A model generated the notes under the pieces. That model searched no databases, was not told where the DNA came from, and worked only from the letters and a program-made list of their open reading frames with translations. Positions 46,680-60,200 of a DNA stretch of 64,000 bases are shown piece by piece. The stretch spans positions 2,852,523 to 2,916,522 of the forward strand of contig VWZW01004026.1 of NCBI GenBank assembly GCA_013397115.1, written 5' to 3'. The position numbers and the translations under genes were made by a program. Source of the stretch: Edolisoma coerulescens (lineage: Eukaryota; Chordata; Aves; Passeriformes; Campephagidae). How positions within the stretch are numbered: position 1 is the first letter of the stretch; each line of letters starts with the position of its first letter.

Positions 46680-46985
46680 GAGGCATTTAAATTGGGCCCC
46701 CAATGAAGTTGACCTACTGACTGGAGTGTGTGGAATTCCATCTCCAGGCCCTGGGCTTGTCCCATTGCCACTGCCATCAAAGTGGTAGGATTGGGATGGA
46801 TTGAGGTTCTCCTCCTCCAGAAACTAAAGTCCTCTTCACCAGCTGGGCAAGCCCATTACTGAGGATGTTCTTCCCCTCCTCTGACAGACAGACCCCATCA
46901 GCCCCCAGAGGAGTAAGTTTCTCAAAGCGAGTCCCATGGTCTAAGTAGTTGAATCCCTGACTGTGGCACCATACAGTATCATAAC
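46680..46985 (-). pseudogene. Probable CR1 ORF1 or 5'-part fragment adjoining the RT fragment
   Basis: On the minus strand the DNA reads in one frame as ...DYLDHGTRFEKL... followed by ADGVCLSEEGKNILSNGL near 46800-46905. This resembles the DGVHLxxxGK block near the end of the esterase-like domain that some CR1 ORF1 proteins carry. The expected histidine is cysteine here. It sits directly upstream, on the same strand, of the RT fragment at 45567, as expected for one element whose middle has been lost. Recognition is from memory and could be wrong; another retroelement is possible. Confidence 0.42.
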
Positions 46986-49900
46986 AGTTTCTTGATTTGC
47001 CTGTATTTTCATACTCTGACTTTTCTTTCTACATCAATATAATTTGAAAAACATGTTTTAAACTGAAATGTGAAGGCGTGGTGGGAGGTGTTTAGTGGGA
47101 GCAAGAGGGGAAAGGATGGTCAAGGCTAGATTTTCCATTAAACTTTGCACTAGTATGGTTTTATTACTTTAACCTAACTCTTTGCTTAATTATTCATCAA
47201 ATAATGCAATACATATTTTAGTGTGTTTCAAGCAGAAATCTAGATTTCAAAATCACATTGAACCTTATATTCTGAATAATTATAAGTGCTTTCATCTGTG
47301 ACACTTGAAAATGCTGATTTATTTAGAAGTTTCTGTTCAGAATTTATGTAGAACTAAGAACATCTAATAATAACCTGGTGGTTGGTAAATGAGCACTACT
47401 GTCCCTGTGACAAAACCACTGGATTTAGCTTGATAAAATAAAACTTAAAAAAATTAAGTTCAGCAATTCCTCTGTTGCTATCATCCACTCCTGAATGTGT
47501 TCCTACTGAGTTTGTTATTGCAAAGTGTGGCAGATGTTGCTATACTGATTGCAAATGTCTTGTTTATACCACATAAAATGTGCAATTTCAGGTCAGTTAC
47601 TCAGATCTCAACTGAGCCAGATTTCTAAGCATGTGCTTAACCTCAAACTGACTTAGAACAATAAAAATGAGACTGCCATAAATAGGAACTAGAGGCAGCA
47701 AGGCACTTGAGTGAACTGGAGCCTTGGAAGGAGCTAGAATTCAGCAGAAGTAGCACACTGTATTAGGGCTTCTTATGTGATCCTCACTGGGTGGCACAAC
47801 ATCTCCTGTATAACTCTCCATAGGAATACAATTCTGCCTATAAATACGTACGAGCAAGTGATTAACCACATTAGAGAAGCAAAACGAAACAACGGCCCCT
47901 ATTTCAATGCCAATATTTGAAGTCTGTGGATGGAGCACGGTCATTATGGATGGTAATAAATAATGATCCAGTGATAACACACAGCTATAGAGTGTAAGGA
48001 AAAATGTACTGTACTTTGCTATATATGTAGTTTCATCCACATGAAGTTAGTGCATCGTATTTCTCATCTATGATACATCCATGATAAACAACCTCAGTAC
48101 TGTCTTCTGACAGGATATTTTATTTTTGCTGCTTTTGTTGGGTTTTATTTATTCATTTATTTATTTATTTATTTATTAGGTGTTTGGGGTTTTTTTGAGA
48201 ATGCTTTTTTCCTGAAATCCATTGTAGCAGTTATCATGTTGGGACTTTTCTAAAAAATGCCTAGAATGCAAGCAGTGTCTCCCATGCAATTGTAGTTTTC
48301 TAGCTCACTCTGTTAAATTTTTCAATTATACTTTTTCTTAAAAATGAGGCCCTTTCTTAGGAGAAAATATTAAGTGTTTGGCATTTCTTTTCATTTTGAA
48401 TGAGGTTGCATCGTTGACTTACCAAGCAACAATTTTTGGTCTATAAATATTTTTCATTCAGAAACATGAAAACCTTTGTCACAGTTTATTGCCCTTTTGA
48501 CAATACAGTGAAACATATTAAAAGAAAGTCCCTACATAAAACGCTCCGCAGTTTGGTGAATAGCAAACTCTCTTGCTATGATGAAATTCTGAATGCCTCT
48601 GTACAAGTCTGACAAAGAAGCTGATCTTCCACCTCCTGGGTTGGCACAATCCTGCTAGGTGATTACACACAAGTTGGCAGTATCTCCACAGCCTTTTGAA
48701 AATAACACACTGTTATTTTTAAATAAATATACTAGCTGGCAAACCCACAGTGAACTTTCAGAACCAGCTTTTAGCTTTTATGGCATATGCATGTGTATTT
48801 ATATGTTAAGTGTAAGAAGAGTAAAGGATCCTTCCTTTAATATTACTATAAAGGATTCTTTGTGTATTTCTTTATTGCATATTATCATATTTTATCCTAT
48901 TTTCTCTGTATATTTTATGCTTAGACATGGAGGACTTAATAAACAACTACCAAATGGGGCAAAATAATGAATAGCATAGGGTAGGATACATGGAATTTAG
49001 AATAAGCTTGTAAAAGAACCATGCTATGCATATTGAACATATATTGAACATTTAACATAAAAACATTAATTTCAAAAGCTACTGGAAATCTGCTGTAAAT
49101 ATTATCAACAAGTTAGTATAGGGAGCCAGAGATTCAAATTTCATGGAAAAAGCTCTTTTCAGGTAGCTCCTTTAAGTCCTCATGTTCTTCTTCTGTTCCT
49201 CTTCCCAGCTATAATAGATTTGGCTTCCATCATTCATCCAGGGCAAATGCATTATTAGAAGATTGTCTGAGGTTAATGCTTCTCTTATTTAAAGCCTTTT
49301 ACTCTGTTTCATTCCCTACATTCCCTTCACAGCTCCATGAGTATGTGATAGTATCAGCCAATCATTCAAAATGCTAGAAGTGAATACTTTAATTTTTTAT
49401 GAGATATAATATTTCATTTAAGATAATAAAATATTAAATTTTACATGTGCTATGAAATCTTTTAACACTGTTGCACTCATAAGCCCTACAGACTACAGGT
49501 ATTCACTAAAAGCAACAACCCTGGAATTATTCTCTGATCCTAAGCCAAGTGGCATAGACTGGCATCATCCACAATATACAACGCTTGGTACCAAGTCTCC
49601 ACTGAACCCCATATAATGTCCTTCTATTCCAGTATTGTCTTGTGTGTGTCCTATTCAAAACACATAAAATAAGACAGTGGTTGTGTTGTATGGCTGCAGA
49701 ACAATGTTTCCATAGCACTGAACACAGAGGGTGAGTTACATGTGATGAAGAATAACATCAGAGCGTTTGAGCAAGTAAAGTTTGCTGGGTAATGGAAGAA
49801 CTTGGAGGAAGTGATCTTGTACAGTCCTTTAAAAATCATATATTTGTAGTGATTGCTGCTGCATGGTCCCCCCTGAAAAATCTCTGGACATTTTCTTCTA

Positions 49901-51545
49901 CAGCACGGGTGTTGAGCCACAGTCCTTGCTCAGCAAGTTTATTTAAAAGGGGCTTAAAGTGCTACTTTTCCCTGAGGTGAGCACAAAGGAGAACCTGACA
50001 AAATTTCCCAGAAGGTTAAAACCCAAACTTTGCTGGCAAGCTTTAGAAGATCAGGAATTGGATAAAAGTTAAAACAACATTCAATAAAAATAAAGCTTTT
50101 CAGAGAGCATCAACTTCTCCAACTCTACCCATCCAGCCTTAAGTTACCCACATTTCAAGAGGAGGAAATTAGGAGTAGAAAAGGGGATAAAGAGAGAAAA
50201 GCAAGAAATAGCTACATCATGGATCCTAGCATGGTCTCAGCTGCCATAAAATCCAAGGACAATAGGGACATGACCATGTGGATCTCAGGGCTGTGGGTTT
50301 TACGTGCTCCGGCCTTCTGTGACCAACCCCCCACAGGTGGGGACTTCCAGTCATCTGGCCACTCTGGGGCTTGCCTGGGGCAAAATCCTGTGTAGATTGA
50401 TTTCCAGAACTCTGGTGAGACCCACAACACTTGCAATAATGTTTAGTAGCACTGCAAAAATTTCAAGGTTTATCCAGAAAAAAAACAGATTCACACTCCT
50501 TTGCTCCACTGTCATTCTGGAAATGGAGCACCGGCTTTTCTCCTTGGTCTTGTGGACTGAAATCCTTGCACACAGCAGATTCAAGCCAAATTATCGAAGA
50601 GAATGCAGGTGATACTCCTGTGGCAGTCTATAATAGAAGCTCTCATACAGCTTCAGAAGTGTTTTGCAGAGACATGGTGGAAAAGCTCAGAGACATGTAG
50701 CGTCTTATAAATCCATTCTATTTCCTATCCATGACCTTCCACTTCAATATTTTTCTTCTTTTTTATTTTTGCTTCCAAGTGCCTTCTGTGTCATATTCTC
50801 TGGTGTGTCCTTGGACGAGCTCTGGGACCAGGTACCACACTGAGAGCATCACTCTGAAACTCTGCAAAGACTTTAAAGGAAGGTTATATAAAGAACTGTG
50901 AAAGAACTTGTCTCTAGTTGGGATTAAACTCCAAAAAAGTTAATCAAAGCCCAATTTACTACTGTCAAAGTAAGTGTGCCTTCAGCAGTAGTAGAAATCA
51001 AATTTCTTGTGGAAGTATAAAAAGGTTGGCAAGGATAATCTCCCATCAATAAATGAGTTGGACATTGTAGGAAGTCTAATACAGTATATATGTATGGAGC
51101 CCAAATAGTAAATCTCTTTTTGTTCCTCTTGAATATTTTAGTGCAGCTTACTTGTAGACATAATTCCAAATAAAGACTGACAAAGAAACATTGGTGGCTA
51201 TAACTTGTGTTTTAATGTGCAGTAGAGTCTTTGCACAGTGCATTCATTACACCATGTTCAAGGTCACCTTTTTTCTTGTATTCATGCTTTTTGTTTGTAA
51301 TTATTCAGATCACAATGACCACCACACATATGCAACTAGAATTACTAGGAATAGAACTTATATGCGCATAAAAAGAAAGATGATGGCTAAAATGAGATTT
51401 TAGTCTGCAGGTACTCTGAGAATTCACTGGCGTATCTTTAGGCTGCTCCTTGCATATCTTAAGGGGCTGTGCACTTAATTAATATAATGAACAATCCATT
51501 AAAACTAATACTACTATTCCTACTTGCTTGTATATAAAGAACATA
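46986..51545. other. Anonymous AT-rich DNA, no gene seen
   Basis: No exon or transposon is recognised. An ATTT repeat lies at 48144. A patch at about 50210-50620 is GC-richer and open in several frames on both strands, with no recognisable protein; it may be an undetermined retroelement. Confidence 0.5.
48144..48178 (+). repeat. (ATTT)n microsatellite
   Basis: About eight ATTT units, one of them ATTC. Confidence 0.85.
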
Positions 51546-51990
51546 AGTTCCACTGGAAGAGTGTCTTTCTTTTCCTGCGGCATCCTGCTGGCCCTTCCTC
51601 CTCTGGTCTGCTCAGTGGTGGGAGTCCCCAGAGTGTTCTTCTGGAGGTACCACTTTTATACAGTGCAAGCCCCAGCTATCCAGAGCTGTCCATGTCGTTC
51701 CTACAACTTGGGACAGCATGTGTGCAAGCAGTTGCTTCCTTTCCCACCATTTGCCATGGTGGGAGTTTTTGTCCATATAGGTTACCCAGATCTGCCTCAC
51801 CAGGCCTGGCATTTTCCTGTTGTTGTCTCTGTGCTTTTCCCAGTCTGCACAGTGGGATCTTGCCCAGTGTGCTAACTCCAAGCCTTTCCCCTCTGTGTAG
51901 GCCTGAAATTAATGCCTTCCTGTTTGCCATCTGTGCCTGTCATGGTAGTTTATCTTGTGGGGACAGTGGTTTTGAGGCATTTTAACTGCA
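51546..51990 (-). mobile_element. Possible LTR or promoter-like block, minus strand
   Basis: This GC-richer block has the minus-strand core CACTGTATAAAAGTGG (TATA at about 51654-51660), followed by a leader with CTCTGGGGACTCCC. The upstream side contains an 8-bp hairpin CCCACCAT/ATGGTGGG (51743-51763). The layout resembles U3-TATA-R of a retroviral LTR, but I found no clear ends, target duplication or poly(A) signal. The 153-codon plus frame at 51524-51985 and several overlapping minus frames have no recognisable domain and look like composition artefacts. Confidence 0.3.
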
Positions 51991-54900
51991 TGCTTTAGGT
52001 CCTGACATACACAGACTCTTCCTAGAGAGACCTCTGTCTTTAAAATATGAGGAAAAAAGGTCCTACCTTCATCAGATTGTTGCATTTTGATGGTGTTAAA
52101 TGTTTCTAAATCAATTTCCATAATTTCAGGTATTTATTTGGAAGATCAGATAGGGTACTAATATCACTAGAGTTTTGTAAATTGAAACTCCAAAAGGAAC
52201 AAAAAGCAGTTAAGCTGTCAAAACCCCCAAACAAACCCAGACCTCACTATCACATCCCTCCCCCAGAAACAAATCCCTTTTTGTATTCCAGAAAAGGAGA
52301 AAGAAAATCTTCAAAGACATCCATAAGATTCCCAAAGTTCTATCCAAAATCAAGAGATACATCAATATTTTAATAAACTGAACCAATTAGACAATTTATA
52401 AAAAGAAACTTGAATAGGAAACCAGTAAATTTTGCTCTGGGACCAGCTAGGCTAAACAGAAGCTCATCCACAGCAAATACACAGTACATAATAGATGATA
52501 GATGTACATGTCAGAAATAAGAAAGTCCCATCAAAAAGTCCTTATGCAGTCTCCAGAGTTTATGGACAGTTGTAATAAAATCCATTATCCACATATTTCA
52601 TTCTTCACCTTTCTTGTGTCCCTACACATCCTTTCCAGGTTTCCATCATTAGTGTCTCTTCCTTCTCAAAGACAAATCTGTAGCATTATTAGCTGTCAGA
52701 TTTTCCTCTTTTGTTAAACTTACATCTAGCCATGAAAGTAGCAGTCTGTATCCACTATTTCTAGTTCATACATGTGCATTTATTTATGACCAAGACCATT
52801 CAATAAAATGTAGAGTTTTCTTCTTATATTTATCGTAATTAACTGTTTTAATAAGTAATTGCTCAGTAATGATTTTTCTTCTGATTCAAACCTAGTATTT
52901 CTGTGAGATTTTTTAGTTCATTCTTATTCTATTTCTGGTGCTTTCTCTTTCAAGAGTTCCAAATGGATGTTATTAAGGAGCAGTTTATTTGTCTGGTATC
53001 CTCATTATTTTTTACTGCTTTTGGAGGAGCAGATGGTGATTCGATAATTCTATAGGGCTACAAATTGTGATTAAGTTGAACTGAGGTATAAATATCAGTG
53101 TTTAAAATCATATGTTTGAGCTGTCCTCTTTTCCTAAATGTTTCAACAGCCAGAGTTTTCACAGTATACAATGGGTTGTTGATCATTTAGTCTTAATCCT
53201 AATCAATAAAGTAATTGAGCAATGGCCTTTGAAAATTGCTTTTCCAATGTTTATTTCATATTCAGAATAATAATCATCTGTTCATACAATTTTCAATTTT
53301 TATCTGTAACATTGCCCCTGTAAAAACTGATTGTATAGTCAGCTAGTATTGTTAATGATTGTCCCATTTTAGTTTTTGCTCAGTATAGAACTTTTCCAGA
53401 TTTTGATAAATTTGGCCATTAGATTTATTTGCCAATAATTTTAATATACTATGGTTTGGTTTTCCTATGTAGTTCCTCAGTTATCTTCAGATTAATTAAA
53501 CATAGTTCCAAGATTCCTATTTGTATTTAAATATATTTATTCCTATATTTATTCACTTGTTATTTCAAAGTACATTTTGGGAAATTTTTGGACAATACTA
53601 ATCCTCATTTTAGAAACAAATATTTTGAAAGAACTCTGTTCCATTTTGCCATCACTTGTAGTCACAAGCAAAAGAAGAAAGAGGAACAGCATTAAGAGGC
53701 AATTTCAGAGATAAAATAATTTCCACATTTGTTATATTGATGATTGAGAAAGTGAGTTTTTGTGTGAGATCCCCTACCCACAGTGCCCTGCTGCAAGGCC
53801 TTATGTGTTCCAATTGTCATTCCATATAACTGGAATTGATACACTTGATCTGGCACTGCATGACATGGAGAAAAACAACAACCAAAACTTAAATCCTATA
53901 ATGATTAAGGCAATAGTTGCACCTTATATTACACCCTTTGACTTCACTGGCACATGCCCCACTTACGATCAATTTACCAATCATCCTCTTATGGCATCCC
54001 CTTGTCTCTTTTCAGCTGCTTGTATTTGGGGCTTTCAGGTCTTCCCACAGATAAAAGGAGTTTTTTCCACTGCCTTGATGTCTAAAATGTCACTGCACTG
54101 GAAATTACATTAACGAAATTCAGTCCAGAGCTTTCCTTTTATAAACAACTCTTTCAAAAGACTGGGAAGCTTTTGAAATTAAGAAAATAAATAAGTGAGT
54201 GAAAACAAGATGCTCAACTTTTATTTCTATTTTACAGTAGAGCAAAATTAAAACAACTAAAAAAGACAGACCACAAGTATAAAGGTCTGTGCACCTCACT
54301 TCAACCCTGCAGTTTGTCTGCTTAAACCTAAGTATCCCTGTTCCTCACTGTCATAACTATAGGACCCATCACTTCCCCTTGGCTATTTATACAGTCTATT
54401 GACCCTTCCTTTCCCAAATATGCTTAGTAACTCTCCAGGCAATCTATCTCACCTGTTGACCACAAAATAACATCACATATTCTTGAAAAATAAACTGCTA
54501 CATTTTGGGACTTTAAAATTACAGTAAAATAAGCTTAAATTAAAAGTGGAAAGGATTTAGCTGAGCCTAGCAAATAAATTCCTGCAGCAAAATCCTTTAA
54601 GCTTGGCGAGGGTTGCTAGGGAAAGCAGCAATGTGACACAATAAACAGCAAAACAAAACACTAATAAGTGCACAATGAACTACAAAGCTGTGTTGGCAGA
54701 AAAATAGACAAAGGGTTCATTTTTTAAAAATGCATAATGAATGAGCAGGATCATTCCGATTTTCAGATATAACATCAGAATCTTGGGCTTAATCTCCTGG
54801 CAAATTATTGAGGTTACAACAATCAAATCAAGTCAGCATTCCTGAAGATAAGCTAAAATGACAAATTAGTCTTTTTTTTTTTCTTTCAGCATCTGTGATA

Positions 54901-56640
54901 GCATTAATCATGTAACTGTGGCTTATTTATGATTCTTTCTTTGATCTTCACAATGCATATCTACTGGGAGAGTTGAAAGCAATAAAGATAATTTTGATGT
55001 ATTTTTGGAAGGTGTGTTATTTTTATGTGAAAATGTAGAGAAAAAAAAGCATAGTGATATAATGTATGACTAATACTGAAAAATACAGACCTTGCTTCCT
55101 TCCTAGGTAGGGGATTAGTTTAGAATTATCATTCAGGAACCCCTTAAGATTAGAGAGAAGTAATTCAACAGCATGATAAAAAAGAGAGAATAGCAATGTT
55201 ACTAGAAATTGCCATACAATGAAGGGGGAAAAAAAGGAATAGAAGAATAATAACATTGCATCATTTCCTTATTCAGTAATAAAAACACTGAAGTATAAAG
55301 CTAAAGTTCACAAAGCATTGCATTTCTACAAAAAAAAAAAAAAAAAAAGGCTAAAATGATTCAGTGATTGAGTCTCAGTGATTCTGTAAAATGGCATAAG
55401 GGCATTGTTTAGTACAGCCAAACTGAAATTTCAGAATACTTTTTCCCAAGTCATAGAATACAAACTGGGATATTGAGTACAAGGGATTTGCTTAATATCT
55501 ATGATACAAAAGGGGAATCTAAGTTGAAATCATTGTTCTGCTTCAGTGTCCCAAGCTGACTACAGAAAGGAAATGTACACAGTTACAATCCCATCAATGA
55601 TTCCCATTCTCTGTCTCTGTGGAAAATATTGTGAATTATTCATTTTAAAAAAAGCTTCATCAGAAGGGGAAAAGATGGAAGATGTGTTATTTTTTATAAC
55701 ATTTCACTTGTGTATTTTCAAAGGAGGAAATGCAATGCTAGGCTTAAGTTTTTCAATATTTATGTAGCCAAGCTTATAGTCACGATTATGTGTATATATT
55801 CTCAGAGACTCAGTTTACAAAGTAATGAGCACTGTGATCCAACATAATTTAGTATATCTCAAAAGAATGCATGATTTACTAGCCCTAATGAATGTGGTAC
55901 TTCAAGTCTTCTTCCATCTGGACATTTTTTATTCTGCAGTACTTTTGAGAACAATTTGGGGTTTCACTTTGATAACATATGATATTCCATATAATTTCTA
56001 AAGAGATTTTTCATTTTGAAGAACTCTTGATTAATGTCTTTGTTTGTCCAATTCCTTCTGCTGGCTCTTAATTGTTTCTTGTATTAACAGTTTTAATGAA
56101 TTTAGAGCCAAAGTCTATTAAAAATAAATCTTTAATTCCACAGTAAAAGTTGTTGGACTCAGGGTTTTTCTAATCCCTTTAGCTGCTCAATTCCCAGGAT
56201 TCCTGGTTGACAGCAATTTTTTGGTCCAATTTCCTATGAGAAATCCAAATTTCCCTCATTATGCCTAGCTAGGACCTTGAGTAAAGTGATAATAAAATAT
56301 TTCACTGCTTATAGAACATTTCACACATTCAAAGCTTTAGGGAAATAGTAACTAATTAAATGAGTTGGACCTTCTTGTTGTTAACACTGTTCACAGAGCA
56401 TGCTCATTTCTGTCATAATTGCTCTTCCAGTGCTAATAAAAAAATGACATTCAATGCATCTTGACACAGTATTTCTTGATAGAGAAACAGTTGAGAAAGC
56501 CTTGAAGTTGACCGACTAAGAGAAAATTTAAGAAACCGATAGTATATCTCAAGGAGCTGTATCAAGTAATCTTTCATTAGTTGTGGCTACAGAGGATACA
56601 GGACTCTTGCACAGACATCTTAAATATGATGGTAAAAATG
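51991..56640. other. Anonymous AT-rich DNA, no gene seen
   Basis: No exon or transposon is recognised. An A19 tract occurs at 55330 with an AATAAA 47 bp upstream. The 117-codon frame at 53760-54113 has no recognisable domain. Confidence 0.5.
55330..55348 (+). repeat. Poly(A) tract, 19 bases
   Basis: A pure A run. AATAAA at 55278-55283 is 47 bp upstream, too far for a normal cleavage distance, so a retrocopy is only a remote possibility. Confidence 0.8.
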
Positions 56641-57211
56641 TGCCCTGGTTTCAGCTGGGATAGAGTTAATTTCTCAGTAGCTGTTACAGGGCTGTGTTTT
56701 GGATTCAGAATGAGAATGCTGTTGATAAGACATTGATGTTTTGGTTGTTTGCTAAGTTGTGTTTATCCTAAGTCGAGGACTTATTTAACTCTTCTCATGC
56801 TCTGCCAGTGAAGAGGAACACAAAAGAAACTGAGAGGGATCACAGCTGGGGCAGGTGACCGGAACTGACCAAAACAATATTACCCACCAGAGAACCTCAT
56901 GCCCAGCATATGAACTGGGGGGAGGTATCCAGAAGGGGGACCAATCTGGATTTCAGAAGGAGGGTCTGGCATTGGTCAGCATGTGGTGAGCACTTGTACT
57001 GTGCCTCACTTGTTTTTTACCTCATTACTGCCATTATTATAATTGCCATTATTACTGTACTTGTACTTTATTTTTACTTATTAAACTGTTCTTACCTCAA
57101 CCTACAAGTTTTTCTGATCCTCCTGCCCATCCCACCAGACTTGCGGGGAAGAAGAGAGTGGAGTGAGCAGCTGTGGGGGGCTAAATTTCCAGCTGGGTTT
57201 AAACCACGACA
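56641..57211 (+). mobile_element. Solo LTR of a second avian ERV family
   Basis: The element starts TGCCCTGGTTTCAGCTGGGA and ends ...TTTAAACCACGACA, matching at both ends an LTR type I know from bird genomes (from memory). It contains the family's GGATAGAGTTAATTT, CTTATCCTAAGTCGAGGACTT and CATGCTCTGCCAG blocks. A decayed TATA region (CAGCATATGAACTGGGG, about 56904-56920) and ATTAAA at 57080-57085 would act as promoter and poly(A) signal. At about 571 bp it looks near full length. I do not see an exact target duplication; the flanks AAATG and CAAAG do not match, so the ends may have mutated or be off by a base or two. No internal retroviral sequence adjoins it. The 106-codon plus frame at 56910-57230 is not a gene. 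Confidence 0.83.
57080..57085 (+). promoter_or_regulatory. Variant poly(A) signal ATTAAA of the LTR
   Basis: ATTAAA is followed by CTGTTCTTACCTCAACC, the region where this LTR family has its poly(A) signal. Confidence 0.5.
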
Positions 57212-60200
57212 CAAAGATAGCAGCAAATAACAACCCAAGCATTCACTTAAAATTTTGAAATCAAAAACAAACATCTACCTTGGAACTACCCTTAGTCAAA
57301 CAAACAATATGTTTTATGGACTCGTTGGTAATTTAGAGCACTGCTGAGAATAGCTGAAATGAGATTAACTTTTTTTTGTAGAAATTATTATTTCTGTCAC
57401 ACGACTTTTTTTTTCAGTAGTTTTTCTTTTGCCTGCACTCTTTCTATCCCTGAGCTCCGGAAGACTATGTCCTAAGAGTCTATTTCTTCTACTGTTCTTT
57501 TTGGGATGCTGAGACTGCACCTTCTCCAGCCTGATTCTGAGCTTGGCAGGCATAACTGACCCACAAATATCCTGAGCTGATTTGATGATGGGGAAAATAA
57601 AGTAGCTGAGTAGCCACATTTAGCACAGTATCATAGGGAAAAGGGAAAAAAAAGAAATTTTGCCTATCATCTGTCTTTGGACACTTCAGAAAGCATAGAG
57701 CACAGCGTGAAATCCAGGCAGATCTGCAATACGTTGAATATATCAGAGTTTTAAAACAGATACAGAAATCAGCAGTAAGAGCATTGAACTCTAGAAAGAG
57801 ACAACAAAAAGTTTAGCTAACCATAAAGTTACTACAGAATGTAGAAAACATGTTCATCTTGGCATTCTGTTCTCGTAGACATTCTAATATCAGAACATCT
57901 CTCTGATGGTACACCCTTGGCTTGCTCCTCACATTGAGAGTCCAAACATAACTGACAGCAAAAAATAGTTGTGAATCAGGTATTAAGGATGCTGAGGGGA
58001 TTGGTTACACTCAATGTTTATTTTCTGTTAGGCTTTTATCTATTACAGCTAGGCATAATTAATCTCATTTCAAGTAAAAGGAACACTAAAGTCTTGACAC
58101 ATTAAAAAGCAGGTTGTCCTATTTGGAGCTAAACTAAATTGTTCCGTTTTAGGGGTAGAGCACATGTGGCTGTTAGTTCAGAGTTCTGCCCAAATAAACA
58201 GCCTGAGAACAAAGGCAATATTGTGGAACACAAAATATATAAGGAATTATTTTAAGAAAATTAAGTATTGCAGTGATAAGACACCTGAAGGAGGCTTATT
58301 TTCATTTCGGATTCAAGCATCAAAAATTATTGTGATTCCAAGTGCCTTCACAAACATGAGGGATTTATGTGTAAGGATCTGGATGTGGGTTCCACATTGG
58401 CCTGTGATGCCATTATTACCATTACACATTTGGATTAATATATATCAAACACTGGTAAAAGAAAGAGAGTTGAAAAAAGTAAAAGCTACTGTATTTCTTA
58501 TGCTTTCACATAACAAAAGGAAAAGAAGACAGATAATACATGAAAGAATATAAAAGGACATAAAAATACCAAAGTGAAGCTCATGAAATGGTTGCAAAGT
58601 ATTTTGTATGCTTTTGTTGCTGTGCATAAAAAGACATAAATTGTTACATTGAATCACTGCATTTTAAAGTTACCAACAAATGCTCAGTGTGAAAAATGAC
58701 AACCTTACTAACAGAGATGAAAAATTTATAAGTGACTTTAAAAGTATTTTTGAGGAAAGCTTTGGACAGCACAGCCATAAGCATAATTATACTAACTACA
58801 AGAGATACACCTGTAAGTAGGATTGGACAACTACATAAACATAGTACTATTTTTTTTCCACCAAATTTTGCTTCTACGCTAACAAATATAATTGTCTTTT
58901 AAGTTCTCTAGCCAAAGTAATTTCAAGGCAACATTTCAAAAAAAAAAAAAGAAAAAAAAAGGCAAAAAAATAAAAAATAATTTACCTTTTAATGAAATGA
59001 AGGGCTCCTTGCTAAAATGCAAATCTTAAATATCATTTCAAGTCATCTAAAAATAGATGAACTTCTGTCTTAGAAGAATGTGTCTTCCAAAGTTTCATGA
59101 CACATCTCATTTTATGATTTTATCCAAAAGTATTTTTACTGTGTTTTTAAACTACTTTTCTTTGAGAATCAATATTTTGGTTATTAACCAGGGAGATGAG
59201 CCTGAAAATGAAAATGCAATTATAGAGACCCAAGAAAAAATTATTTTCTTTCACACGGGATAGAAGTGTTCTGATTCTTTTGCTGGTATAGTCACATTAT
59301 TCTCAGACTACTGAACTATACTTAAAAATAGAAAAACTACAGTGAAATTGAATTAAAATCATATAGCAGTTTCAGCAGGTATTGAAATGCTAGCACAAAA
59401 TTTCTACATAAGTAAAAGCGTAGTTAAGAAAACCAATGGAGAACTTGTGCAAGAGGTATTCATGTTTTATTTGCAGAATTGATGCTTAATGTTAGAAAAT
59501 TATACTGAGTGATATTTTTAGGTCATTCAGAATTAAGGTCAGACATGACAGTATTGCAACCTAGTTCAAAAACCTATCTCATGTCAATACTTAGCAGACC
59601 TTATTAACAATTAGATCATTTTATCAAGATCCTACATACTATTTAAACACATGGCAAGAAACTATTATTGGATACAGCTATTCTATTTCATCATTCATAT
59701 TCAAATTGCTGACAAATCTGCATCTTAACATGAGCAGTATTTATCTTTTTTTTATTCTTTATGTGATTCGTATGATTCTCATCTTCAAACAGGAAAAATA
59801 TTTATATGACCTTTCTTAAAAACAGGTCAGCAGGTATAATTCTTCCTTGCTTAAAGACTTCCAAAGAAAGGACAAATCAAAAGGGTAGACTGTGAGTCGG
59901 AGGCACAGATCACCTTGTCATTATTCAGAAACAACAAAATAGGATTTTAAAAGTGAGAATGTCTTATGCTATAATGTCGGACTTCAGCAGCCACCAGCCT
60001 AAGGAAGGCAGCCATCCGGCTTTCAGTGGTCCATCTGCACACTTGCCACCAGCCTTGTTAGACTCTCATACCAATCAGGCATTACGTGTAAGTCTGTTCT
60101 GTAATATTTCTCCTCTTTCTGATCTCCGTTTATCACACTTCCTAATATAAATGGCAAGTCCAGACTCGCTGAGTGTAATCCAGTCGCAGAAAACTTCTTA

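Noticed and set aside
50304..50612. 102-codon plus frame and overlapping minus frames as a possible exon
   Set aside because: No recognisable protein similarity and no strand preference; kept only as an unidentified patch.
51524..51985. 153-codon plus-strand frame in a GC-rich block
   Set aside because: Several frames are open on both strands at once, which points to composition. No domain or conserved motif is visible.
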